From NCBI GenBank assembly GCA_009779195.1, contig WRET01000032.1:1-37748 (forward strand): DNA of 37,748 nucleotides. The letters are read 5' to 3'. The notes under the pieces were generated by a model. The model ran no database searches, had not been told where the DNA came from, and saw nothing but the letters and a program-made list of their open reading frames with translations. This document shows, piece after piece, positions 15,584 to 23,120 of this stretch. This stretch comes from Micrococcales bacterium. GTDB lineage: Bacteria > Actinomycetota > Actinomycetes > Actinomycetales > Cellulomonadaceae. A program made the translations under genes and the position numbers. Position 1 is the first letter of the stretch; each line of letters starts with the position of its first letter.

Positions 15584-15639
15584 ACCTGAGCGTCGGGCCG
15601 AAACCTGGGCGTAAACCGGGTTCGGCCCGACGCTCAGGT
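15584..15639. terminator. 22-bp-stem hairpin downstream of the zinc-ribbon gene
   Basis: Arms 15584-15605 and 15618-15639 pair with one mismatch around a 12-nt loop, starting 24 bp after the zinc-ribbon gene stop. It is a likely terminator for that gene (minus direction), with no T-run. The long, nearly perfect stem could also be a repeat element. Confidence 0.55.
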
Positions 15640-15662
15640 TTCATGATCGATGGGACCGGCGG

Positions 15663-17084
15663 TCACCGCTGGCGGCGGAAGATCCCCAGCAGCGTGTCGG
15701 CTCCTGCGGTGCCCGGACCGCGTGTCCACGACGGTCCGTCGATACCGCGGGTCCGGACGGTGGCGCTGCGTTCGTACTCTGGACGTGCTGCTTCCCACAC
15801 CGTGGCCAGGTCCGGCTCCCGGGGTGCCAGGAGCGTCCGGCTCAGCCAGAGCATCGCGGCGACCCACGCCCCGAACGGCACGAGCCAGAGGCCGAAGGGC
15901 AACGAGCCCGCAGCGACCACGAGCCCCACGAAGGCCACAGCCAGCGCGACCCTCGTGGCGGCCAAGGCCTTTCGTGCCCGGTCCGGCGGCAGGGCTGCGG
16001 CGATCTTGCCGGTGCGGCCGTTGACGGCGACGTGGTACGCGACGGTGCCGGCGTCGGTGCGGTGGTAGTACGTGTACAGCCATACCGGCAGGTACATCGT
16101 CACCCACCGGGACCCTTCGACCTGCACGGTCTCGGAGCCCCAGGCGACCTCGGGGTGGCGCCGGTGCACCTCGGGCATGATCCGGTCTTGTGCGATCTGG
16201 GCGGCGTGGTGCTCGAGCACCGGACCGAGCTGTGCGACGTCCAGGTCACGGTGCTCGGCGGTGAAACCGCGCAGGTAGTCGGCGTTCCACTGCACCGCGT
16301 TCTTGACGTCGAACGGGAACAGGTCGTCGATGACGCCGTTGGTGTACTCCGTGGCATACCGGTTCGCACGGCGCACCGACGAGTGGACGACGAGGTCGTC
16401 CACGGTGAGCTCGACAGTCTTCGAGGCTTTGGACGCACCCTGGAAGTAGTCGTCGGTGGTGAGCCGGTGCTGCGGCGCGACGTTGACGTCGAACGTCACC
16501 GAAATATTGGCGTCGATCACCATATAAGGCAGGTACACACCGACCACAGCAGCCGCAGAGAAAGCCCGTGCAGCCGCCGACCTGCGGTGCTGGCCGAGGT
16601 ACTGCGTCATGATCGCCGTGGCCTGTGCCCGGTCGACGCCGAACGGCAGCACCGCGTCAGGCACGGTCCCGCCAGCGATCTGCGTGTTCACCGACAACCG
16701 GTGACGGCACCAGTGGCACTGGGCGGACAGGGCGGCGGCAGTGTCGACCTGGACCTGTGCCCCGCACCCTTGGCACTCGAGGGTGACCACGCCCGAGCCG
16801 TGCCCCGGCCGGGTGCCGGTGCCGGTCGTCGTGCCGGTCAGAGCGTCGATCCCGGTGCCCAGCCCGAACTGCTCCTCGACCCGCGCCTCGGACCACTGGT
16901 GACGGCACGAGCCACAGCTCAGCAGCCCGCTGGCAGCCTCCAGCCTGACCTGCGTGGACCCGCAGGTCGGGCACGCGTTCACCCCGTCGCGAACACGGGT
17001 GTTGGCGGTGTCGAGCTCGACGTGCGGACCGGTGTCCAGGTCCGGGACGAACCTGTCCGGTCCGCACGGTCCCGGTGGGGTCAT
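15663..17084 (-). CDS. Zinc-ribbon membrane protein of unknown function
   Basis: 473 residues from ATG (MTPPGPCGPDRF) preceded by GGAAGAGG; an ATG 45 bp further upstream is possible. Two zinc ribbons are visible: C38xxC41...C57xxC60 (CPTCGSTQ...CGSCRHQW) and C104xxC107...C123xxC126 (CQGCGAQ...CHWCRHRL). A soluble alpha/beta middle region contains the pattern SRWVTMYLPVWLYTYYH, seen in TFIIB-type zinc-ribbon/PriA-like hypothetical proteins. Two C-terminal transmembrane helices (VALAVAFVGLVVAAG and GLWLVPFGAWVAAMLWL) are followed by a short cytoplasmic tail. The function is unknown. Confidence 0.82.
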   Translation of the reverse strand: MTPPGPCGPDRFVPDLDTGPHVELDTANTRVRDGVNACPTCGSTQVRLEAASGLLSCGSCRHQWSEARVEEQFGLGTGIDALTGTTTGTGTRPGHGSGVVTLECQGCGAQVQVDTAAALSAQCHWCRHRLSVNTQIAGGTVPDAVLPFGVDRAQATAIMTQYLGQHRRSAAARAFSAAAVVGVYLPYMVIDANISVTFDVNVAPQHRLTTDDYFQGASKASKTVELTVDDLVVHSSVRRANRYATEYTNGVIDDLFPFDVKNAVQWNADYLRGFTAEHRDLDVAQLGPVLEHHAAQIAQDRIMPEVHRRHPEVAWGSETVQVEGSRWVTMYLPVWLYTYYHRTDAGTVAYHVAVNGRTGKIAAALPPDRARKALAATRVALAVAFVGLVVAAGSLPFGLWLVPFGAWVAAMLWLSRTLLAPREPDLATVWEAARPEYERSATVRTRGIDGPSWTRGPGTAGADTLLGIFRRQR

Positions 17085-17159
17085 GCCTCTTCCGGTCGGC
17101 ACCGGGCCGCCTGTTCCCAGGGTTCTCACCCGAGCGGACCGCTTTCGGGCACCCGGTCC

Positions 17160-17615
17160 TTATCCTGCGCTGTCGTCTCGGTGCACGATGGACTCGAGGA
17201 TCTCGGCCGCGTCCTTGACGAGGCCAGGGCAGATGGTCTTCACCTGCTGCGTGGCAAGGGCTGGGTCACCGTGACGCAGGTCGACGCCGAGCAGGTCTCG
17301 GCAGCTCGTCGAACCGTGGGCCTCGACGAACCGTTCGTCGAACTCCTGGATGAGCGCAAAGGTCTCTTCGACCGCCTGGCCGTCACCTGGCCGGCTGCTC
17401 CCGTGCTTCAGACCGATCACGAGAGCCGCCCCCGTCACCGCCCCGCACGTCGACCCCAACCGGGCCATCCCGGCAGCCAGACCGCACGACAGCTTCCGCG
17501 CAGTGGTCTTGTCCAACCCGTGCTCCTCGCAGTACGCGGAGAGCACAGCCTGCGAGCAGTACAGCCCGCCAGCGAACGACTCCACAACTTCGCCCACCCT
17601 GCTGTCGTCGCCCAT
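17160..17615 (-). CDS. C_GCAxxG_C_C family putative redox protein
   Basis: 151 residues, typical size. The family cysteine pattern is visible: C20 (YCSQAVL), C44 (SCGLAAGMARLG), C57 in STCGAVTGAALVIGL, C105 (SCRDLLG) and C129 (ICPGLVKDAAEIL), plus a further C29. Members are thought to bind a metal or redox cofactor; no enzymatic activity is firmly established. The GCAxxG block is altered to CGLAAGM, a mild divergence. It starts 107 bp from the 2OG oxygenase stop, so it could be co-transcribed with that gene, but nothing shows a shared pathway. Confidence 0.8.
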   Translation of the reverse strand: MGDDSRVGEVVESFAGGLYCSQAVLSAYCEEHGLDKTTARKLSCGLAAGMARLGSTCGAVTGAALVIGLKHGSSRPGDGQAVEETFALIQEFDERFVEAHGSTSCRDLLGVDLRHGDPALATQQVKTICPGLVKDAAEILESIVHRDDSAG

Positions 17616-17722
17616 GACGTTCCTCCCTCACCGCGTGCGCAGGCCTGCACCCAACTGGTTGGCTACACCATCCCACGTCTCACACCTGCCGGGAGCCGCT
17701 GAACCACGTCTCAGGGTGCATC

Positions 17723-19978
17723 TCACGAGGTGTTGGCGGTCGGGTACGCATCGTGCAGCGCTGACAGGTGGACCAGGGCGGTGTCGCGGTCGCGGGTCTC
17801 GCGGTCGAAGAGCTCGCGGGTCTTGGTCAGCACGAGGGTGAACGGACTGCCCTGGCGCCGGGTCTGGTGCGTGACAGGCAGGTCCGCGTGGTCGATCTGC
17901 TGGTGGACGTGCTGACGACGGTCTTTGCGCAGCGGCCAGTCTTCGCGCACGGAACCAGAACGCAAGAACGTCTCCAGATGGGCACACAGGTCACAGCCGC
18001 AGCCGCTCCACGGAATCGACCAGTCCTCGACGGCGCGCAGGGGACGTGCCGCGACGGCTTCTGCGCGGGCGCACATCTGGTCGACCAGGTCGCTGACCGC
18101 GGGGTTCTCGCGCACAGCCGGTGCGCACAAGGCGGGGACGACCGCTGCGAGAAGATCGTCGTCGAGCCCGCGCAGGTCGGTGGCGATCGTCACGCACATG
18201 TCGTGGTCGGCCACCTCGGCGATGGCGGCGATGTGCGCTGTGTGCTCGGCCAGCACCTGCAGCCGTTTGTCACGCGGTCCCCCTCGGCTCACCACCGCCA
18301 CGAGATCGGCGAGCACCGAACCCCAGATGTTCGACTCGTACGACGCTGCGAGCCTGTCGGCACCGACCTGGCGCAAGGCGCGGCACCACGCCGGGAACGT
18401 GTTGGTGATCCACACCAACCGTGGCGACGCGGGAGCGTACTTGGGACCGGCCACCTGTAACGCCACCAGCGCGTCAGCCCAGTCATGGCCGTAGCAGCCA
18501 GCCACCCGGGCTGCGGCAGAGGCGTGGTGGGGCATGTACGCTCCCAAGCCGAAAGCCCTGAGCAGCCTGGTCGCAGCGTCTGGCTCGTCCAGACCGTGGG
18601 CCACATCCAGCGCCAAGGCCAACCGCTCAGGGGGCAGGCCACCCCAGAACGGTGCCGCCTGGGCCGCCTGGTCACGTGCCTGGTCGAGCCGCCCTGCAGT
18701 GAGCGCCTCGCCGACCTGCTCCAGCGCCCACTGCGGAGTGACCTGCGCCCGCACGGCGAACTCGTGCCGGTCCGGCCAGACGACGAGCGCGGCCCGGCGG
18801 TACCACCGGTCGACGGTGTTGCCCGCGTTGCCTGTGTAACCCTCGAACGTGGACTCGTACGGGGTCAGGTTCCTGGTCTCGGTGACCGCGCACACCTCTT
18901 CGTCGCCGAGAGCCAGGTTGATCTCCTCGCCCCCACCCAGGGCCCACCAGCCCAGCACAGTCGCGTTGTCGACGATCTCGTTGAGCTCGTACTCGTCGTC
19001 CTCGACGTCGTCGGTGCCGTCGTCCCAGTAGTCGTACCTGTCCCAGTACCTGCCAGCCGGGGGTGAGGGGTAGGCGTCCCAGACTTCTTGGATCTCGGCG
19101 GCTGCCAGCGCAGTGCGGTAGCCTGCCTGCTCCGCCGCAGCCTGGAGGACGGCGACGCGCTCCACGTCGGCTCCTTTGAGGCGGCCGCGTTCCAGACCGC
19201 GCTGGGAGTACTCGTGGTCGAGCAGGAACACCAGACGCACAGGTGGGTCGACCTCCCGGCCCCAGCGGACCCCAGGGCTGGTGAAGTGCTCCGTGAGCAG
19301 GCTTGCAGCCTCGTCCACCGGACCAAGCACCTCGGTAGGCTCTTCGGTGAGCAGCAGGTCGAACGTCAGCGTCGCACGGTACCCCGAACGCACAGGTGTG
19401 ACCTCGTGGCGGCAGTCGGAGTAGAACGCGACGTACCGGATCTCGTCACGCGAACCACAGAAGGTCTTCGGCGTGCCGCCGTGGTCGACGACGAGCTCGC
19501 CGCCGGTGTGCAGCGACGGCAAGACGACAACAAGGGTCGCCACCATCGTGTCGTGTTTCTCCGAGTCCTGGTGAGGAGCGAAGAACTGGCCTTTTCCGTA
19601 CACGAGCAACGAGTGCGGCCGGGCCTCGAACCGCGAGCTGGCGGGCAGCCCGAAGTCGTCACGGACCTGGTCCAGCACCCGTTCAAGCTCGCTGCCCCAG
19701 CGCTCACCGAACGAGACCTGGTCCAAAGCGACCACCCACGTGTCGCGCACGTCCGTGTCAAGGACCGTCTGGTCGCGCCGCCCGAACACCGCGGGCTGCG
19801 CCACGGAGATCAGCTGTTTTGCCCCTGGGGCCCGGATCGGCAGCCCCACCGGAGACCGCAGTCCTTCCACTGTCAGCCTCATCGCCTCGGTCGGCACCGT
19901 CCCGTGGGTGCAGAACACCTGCTCGGACTCTGGTCCACCCAACAACCGAGCAAGACGTTCGGCTGCCGTCCGTGCCAC
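17723..19978 (-). CDS. Oversized 2OG-Fe(II) oxygenase domain protein
   Basis: 751 residues from GTG, with a strong GGAGG site 5 nt upstream. Residues about 115-215 carry a prolyl-4-hydroxylase-like double-stranded beta-helix: iron ligands H136 and D138 in FFAPHQDSEKHD, GGELVVDH, then H191 in YSDCRHEVTPV and R201 in SGYRATLTFDL for 2-oxoglutarate. The remaining 530 residues are not recognised. They include an acidic stretch (DDGTDDVEDDEYELNEI), helical repeat-like segments and a Cys cluster near the C-terminus (SGCGCDLCAHLE). Stand-alone bacterial oxygenases of this type are usually 200-300 residues, so the long C-terminal region is the unusual part. The substrate is unknown. Confidence 0.8.
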   Translation of the reverse strand: MARTAAERLARLLGGPESEQVFCTHGTVPTEAMRLTVEGLRSPVGLPIRAPGAKQLISVAQPAVFGRRDQTVLDTDVRDTWVVALDQVSFGERWGSELERVLDQVRDDFGLPASSRFEARPHSLLVYGKGQFFAPHQDSEKHDTMVATLVVVLPSLHTGGELVVDHGGTPKTFCGSRDEIRYVAFYSDCRHEVTPVRSGYRATLTFDLLLTEEPTEVLGPVDEAASLLTEHFTSPGVRWGREVDPPVRLVFLLDHEYSQRGLERGRLKGADVERVAVLQAAAEQAGYRTALAAAEIQEVWDAYPSPPAGRYWDRYDYWDDGTDDVEDDEYELNEIVDNATVLGWWALGGGEEINLALGDEEVCAVTETRNLTPYESTFEGYTGNAGNTVDRWYRRAALVVWPDRHEFAVRAQVTPQWALEQVGEALTAGRLDQARDQAAQAAPFWGGLPPERLALALDVAHGLDEPDAATRLLRAFGLGAYMPHHASAAARVAGCYGHDWADALVALQVAGPKYAPASPRLVWITNTFPAWCRALRQVGADRLAASYESNIWGSVLADLVAVVSRGGPRDKRLQVLAEHTAHIAAIAEVADHDMCVTIATDLRGLDDDLLAAVVPALCAPAVRENPAVSDLVDQMCARAEAVAARPLRAVEDWSIPWSGCGCDLCAHLETFLRSGSVREDWPLRKDRRQHVHQQIDHADLPVTHQTRRQGSPFTLVLTKTRELFDRETRDRDTALVHLSALHDAYPTANTS

Positions 19979-20290
19979 ATCGACCTCCAGCGACGGTCTT
20001 GGCCTGAACCTGACATCGTAGTTGTCTAGCCTTCAACTCACATGCGCCGCGTGGGGACATTGGGGACGGTTCCTATGTCTTGCCTGGTCAGCCCCAACAT
20101 TGGTGCGGCACCTGGCTGGCCAGCGGGATGTCGTTCGTCGTCGGGTCCCGCCAGACCAAGGCCCCTCGCGACCTGGCCTCGCACTGCCGCCGGCACGGCG
20201 GCAAACCCCGGCGCCCAGGCAGGCGATGACGATGAGGCGGCCATGTGGCCAGGCACCGCGCAAGGGAAAACCGGCCTTCTCCCGCATTGT
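19979..20290. other. Intergenic region containing one REP-like arm
   Basis: About 310 bp between the 2OG oxygenase start and the next gene. It holds the left REP-like arm at 20061-20091 and otherwise no supported gene. The oxygenase promoter should lie here. Confidence 0.5.
20061..20091 (+). repeat. REP-like arm, left member of a 31-bp inverted pair
   Basis: TGGGGACGGTTCCTATGTCT continues to 20091; the exact reverse complement is at 21526-21556. The pair brackets 1.43 kb containing a hypothetical gene and vapBC-2. Confidence 0.85.
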
Positions 20291-20668
20291 TCACGTCGAT
20301 CTGACTCTTGGCCCGGTCGGCGGGATCGTTGCCAGGATCCGCACTGCTGTGAGCCGGCATTCCACGCGGCCTGCGCTCGGGATGAGGGGCCTCAGACGTG
20401 ACAGGATAATTGATGTTCCGTCCTGCACGATGAGGATCCCGTCGTGATCCCCAGATTCTGCTGCGCGTCTCAACGCGATTTCTTCCAAGAGACGCATCGC
20501 ATCGTTCTCAGACCCGACGATGACGCCGAGTGACTCATAACTTTGGTCGACGCTGCGACCCTCGTCGCGCAGCTCCCAGGATTCCTCCGTCGGCTCGTCG
20601 GCGACCGGGGCGTCGTCGGGTGCGTTCGCGGGCGGCGTTCCCCAGGCAGGCGCAGTCTGGCTCGTCAA
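20291..20668 (-). CDS. Hypothetical protein inside the REP-bracketed segment
   Basis: 125 residues from a TTG start supported by AAGGA at about 6-nt spacing. The first 40 residues are Pro/Ala/Asp/Glu-rich and likely disordered. A central part (SLGVIVGSENDAMRLLEEIALRRAAESGDHDGILIVQDG) looks like an alternating alpha/beta fold, followed by a basic C-terminus. It is not recognised as a known family. It shares orientation with vapBC-2 130 bp upstream and lies between the two inverted REP arms. The start and even the coding status are moderately certain. Confidence 0.55.
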   Translation of the reverse strand: MTSQTAPAWGTPPANAPDDAPVADEPTEESWELRDEGRSVDQSYESLGVIVGSENDAMRLLEEIALRRAAESGDHDGILIVQDGTSIILSRLRPLIPSAGRVECRLTAVRILATIPPTGPRVRST

Positions 20669-20799
20669 CAGGTGTCCTTGGCGTTGTGTTTCATCTCACA
20701 CATGATGACAGAAACCACACCTCTTCCGTGGAGGCAGCTTGACGAGGACGCAGGTCCAGCAGCCTGATCGAGCAGGCGGTGCCGAGAGGTCTGTGTCGA

Positions 20800-21228
20800 T
20801 CAGCTGAGGGTGACGACACATGCCTGGTCGCCCGGTGCGAGGACCAGCCGGATCTTCTTGTCCAAGGTCACCAGTCGAGCACCGTGGCAAGCAGCGAGGT
20901 TGACCAGGTGCAGGTCGGTGACCTGCTTGTGGCCCATCAGACCGATGAGGTCGACTGTCGCGTGCGCGAGCGAAGAATCGTCGGGCAAGAACTGCGCACG
21001 AGCATCCGAACGTAACGAACGCAGCGAAGCCAGGGCGGCGGCTGTGCTGGCCTCGGTGCCCGTCACCGTAGGGTTGAGCGCCATCCGCAGCAACCCCGCC
21101 TCGGTGACCGCCGTGGTGGCGAACCGTTTCGCGTTGGCGAACCACTGCTGTGCCACGTGGTGGTGGACATGCCCGGGGTGGAGCAGAGCGACGAGCACGT
21201 TGACATCTGGCAGATCAAGGTCACTCAT
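20800..21228 (-). CDS. PIN-domain toxin VapC, pair 2
   Basis: 142 residues from ATG (MSDLDLPDVNVLVALLHP). PIN acidic residues: D8 in LPDVNVLVALLH, E43 in TTAVTEAGLLRMAL, D105 in QVTDLHLVNLAA, D123 in RLVTLDKKI. The VTEAGLLRMALNP motif is typical of a mycobacterial-type VapC subgroup (TA_chp). The toxin start overlaps the antitoxin end by 8 bp. It is unrelated in detail to the VapC of pair 1. It appears intact and probably acts as an RNA endonuclease held in check by its antitoxin. Confidence 0.88.
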   Translation of the reverse strand: MSDLDLPDVNVLVALLHPGHVHHHVAQQWFANAKRFATTAVTEAGLLRMALNPTVTGTEASTAAALASLRSLRSDARAQFLPDDSSLAHATVDLIGLMGHKQVTDLHLVNLAACHGARLVTLDKKIRLVLAPGDQACVVTLS

Positions 21229-21445
21229 CGGCCAGCGCCTGCGCAACCATCTCGTCGGTGATGACATGACCAGGGACGGACGGCAGCAGCACGAGTCCGC
21301 CAGCCGTCGACTGGGGCACTTCGGACATGAGCCCAGCGAGGGCAAGCTGGGAGACCGCCTCGCCGATGCTGCGGTTGCGGCCTTCGTGCACACGCCCCCG
21401 CGCAGCCGCCAGGACGCGGGGGTCTATCTCCAACGTCGTCCTCAT
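21221..21445 (-). CDS. VapB-like antitoxin, pair 2
   Basis: 74 residues. The N-terminal MRTTLEIDPRVLAAARGRVHEGRN is the ribbon-helix-helix pattern of VapB antitoxins (alternating strand followed by helix); the C-terminal half (HVITDEMVAQALADE) should bind the toxin. It overlaps the VapC gene by 8 bp. Immediately upstream are a -10 hexamer placed for leaderless transcription and a tandem 7-bp repeat, probably the autoregulatory operator. Confidence 0.85.
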   Translation of the reverse strand: MRTTLEIDPRVLAAARGRVHEGRNRSIGEAVSQLALAGLMSEVPQSTAGGLVLLPSVPGHVITDEMVAQALADE

Positions 21446-21451
21446 GCGCCC

Positions 21452-21477
21452 AGCATAGCAGCATCACGCATCACGCA
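21452..21477 (-). promoter_or_regulatory. vapBC-2 promoter with tandem operator-like repeat
   Basis: Minus-strand TATGCT (21457-21452) ends 6 nt before the antitoxin ATG, so the mRNA may be leaderless. Just upstream GCGTGAT is repeated in tandem (21461-21477), a plausible VapB-binding site. Confidence 0.45.
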
Positions 21478-21525
21478 CTACTCTCGGAACTGGGTCCACC
21501 GACACCGCGAGACCTGTACGTCCTC

Positions 21526-21556
21526 CTGACCAGGCAAGACATAGGAACCGTCCCCA
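21526..21556 (-). repeat. REP-like arm, right member of a 31-bp inverted pair
   Basis: Exact reverse complement of 20061-20091 and carrying the GGGGACGGTTCC core on the minus strand. It lies 80 bp upstream of vapBC-2. Confidence 0.85.
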
Positions 21557-21594
21557 CTGTCTTCCCCATCACACCTCCCTCGGTGAACGGAATG

Positions 21595-21659
21595 AGGTCG
21601 ATGTTTCGGCGGTGACGTCGAGGGCAAAACCCTCGACATCACCGCCGAAGCATCTACCT
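21595..21659. repeat. 30-bp-stem hairpin (CAAAA loop)
   Basis: Arms 21595-21624 and 21630-21659 pair with three mismatches around CAAAA. The stem includes TTCGGCGGTGA and GTCGAGGG. It lies between the REP arm and the pheT relic. No T-run follows; it may be a MITE-like palindrome rather than a terminator. Confidence 0.6.
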
Positions 21660-21752
21660 CACTGCAGAACCATCGACATCGAAACCTGGACGGTGGCGGT
21701 GTCCTCAGCTGTCAGGGTGCGGTCGTCGGCGCGTAGGCGTAGGGCGAAGGCG
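21659..21752 (-). pseudogene. Fragment duplicating the 3' part of pheT
   Basis: Positions 21693-21752 match 23182-23241 within pheT at 55-56 of 60 bases in the same orientation and the same reading frame, encoding FALRLRADDRTLTAEDTATV in both places. The copy then diverges to QVSMSMVLQ and a stop, and it has no upstream pheT sequence. It is therefore a relic of an FDX-ACB domain, from a duplication or recombination, not a working gene. Confidence 0.75.
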
Positions 21753-21834
21753 TTCGTGGTGGCGAAGTCCACAGGCAGGACCCAGCCTGTGGCGCGCCAC
21801 CCGGCAGCGGCAGATCGAGAGTATCGGGGGCGGC

Positions 21835-21980
21835 AGATGTGGAACACATCTAGCGGCAGATCGGGAACTGGGCGACGACATGGTGGTCGGTATCGTGCTG
21901 TACCTCGGCGAGCAGACCCTCCCGTTCGGCGACCGGCTGCGTGCCGTGCGGGTCGGCGCCCTGTGGGAGGTCGGCGAGGT
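21835..21980 (+). pseudogene. C-terminal relic of a DUF4143-type AAA ATPase
   Basis: The plus frame reads HLAADRELGDDMVVGIVLY then LGEQTLPFGDRLRAVRVGALWE. The LYxGExTxPFGDRLxAxxxxALWE pattern closely matches the conserved C-terminal end of ATP-binding DUF4143 proteins. No ATPase domain lies upstream and the frame loses similarity after ALWE, so only the tail survives. It could use an internal ATG at 21880, but function is very unlikely. Confidence 0.65.
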
Positions 21981-21995
21981 GCGACGTCGACGGTC

Positions 21996-22874
21996 CTATC
22001 GGATAGCGACGATGTCGGCGACGAGCCGGGGGTGGGCCCGCTGGAGCTCTGCTCCGGCCAGCGGCTCGCGGTCGATGTCCGGCGGGCGGTCGTAACTGAG
22101 GCTGGAGTCAAGCTCGCGCAGAGCGTCGTCAATGGCGTAGGCGTCGTCCGGGTCGGTGCCGTTCTTCTCGGCGTACGCCATGTCTGCGACGGTGAGCAGG
22201 CCTTCCGCCCAGCAGTCGCCAATGTCGAAGCTGTACTTCCCGTTGACGAAGACATCGACGTCCGCGGTGATGTCTTCGACGAAGGCTCGACCCTTGAGCA
22301 GCAGCCAGCAGCGGAAGTACAAGAACCCGTCGGCAGAGATGTATCTGTCGAAAAAGACTGTGTCTCCATCTTTCGAGAACTTGTTGTTCAGGACCGTGTA
22401 GAGCTCAGCGATCTGAGCTGTGTACAGAGCGTTGAGGTTCAGGACCAACTGGCGCTGGAACTGGACGAGCGTGTTCTTGCTCTTCTTCGTCAGGGCGGTA
22501 GTCAGGTTCTCCAGGTGCTCGTCGATGTCATACTCCGACCAGTGGGCTTTCTTCCACTTGTTCGACGACTCGATCGCGTCCCAGAACATGAGCTCGGCGC
22601 GCTCGTCCTCGGTGAGCTCGGCCTTCTCAGGGACCGCCGACTCGTCGGCGACCTCGACGTAGCCCTTGCGCAGTTTCTGGGAGACCAGCTTCTCGGTGTC
22701 CCGACGGCAGATGGCCGCGTCGGCGAAGTCCTTGACGGACTCGCGGCCGTCGGTGCCGACCCTGCCGTAGCGGACCGTCTGCTGGGCGCCGTCGGTCTGT
22801 ACCTGCCAGAACTTGTTCGACACCCCCTCCTGGAGCACCAGGTACTTCTCGATCTCTTGCAGGTCGTCAGCCAT
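21996..22874 (-). CDS. WGR-domain protein with DUF4240 domain
   Basis: 292 residues. N-terminal WGR-like domain (YLVLQEGVSNKFWQVQTDGAQQTVRYGRVGTDG, about 11-43, with KFW and YGRVGTDG), then a DUF4240-type domain from about 93 (ELMFWDAIESSNKWKKAHWSEYDIDEHLENL, later FRCWLLLKGRAFVEDI, CWAEGLLTVADMAYAEKNG). WGR domains occur in PARP and MolR-type proteins and contact nucleic-acid ends; DUF4240 is uncharacterised but common in actinobacteria next to WGR. No transmembrane segment. It lies between the pheT relic and pheT, in accessory DNA. The cellular role is unknown. Confidence 0.8.
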   Translation of the reverse strand: MADDLQEIEKYLVLQEGVSNKFWQVQTDGAQQTVRYGRVGTDGRESVKDFADAAICRRDTEKLVSQKLRKGYVEVADESAVPEKAELTEDERAELMFWDAIESSNKWKKAHWSEYDIDEHLENLTTALTKKSKNTLVQFQRQLVLNLNALYTAQIAELYTVLNNKFSKDGDTVFFDRYISADGFLYFRCWLLLKGRAFVEDITADVDVFVNGKYSFDIGDCWAEGLLTVADMAYAEKNGTDPDDAYAIDDALRELDSSLSYDRPPDIDREPLAGAELQRAHPRLVADIVAIR

Positions 22875-23120
22875 GCGCGGACCGTATCACGGGGACCGCC
22901 CAGCGAGGGTGCGTATCGCCGGTTCGGGTATCGAGATGGGCCCGCACAACATGGATTGGTCGCTGCCGGTGTTGCTCAACCACACCCCTCGTCTCTGATC
23001 GGGTTTCGCGCACCAACGTGGTAGGACCCACTCCAGCAGATCTGTGCGGGGCAGGGTTTACCACCGTCGGATTCTCGTGCCCGAAATGCCACCCGACGGC
23101 GACCCACCAGGTTTCGTCGA

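Noticed and set aside
21446..21995. CRISPR array or phage attachment site in the repeat-rich patch
   Set aside because: Repeats are few, palindromic and irregularly spaced; no cas genes, integrase or tRNA target nearby.
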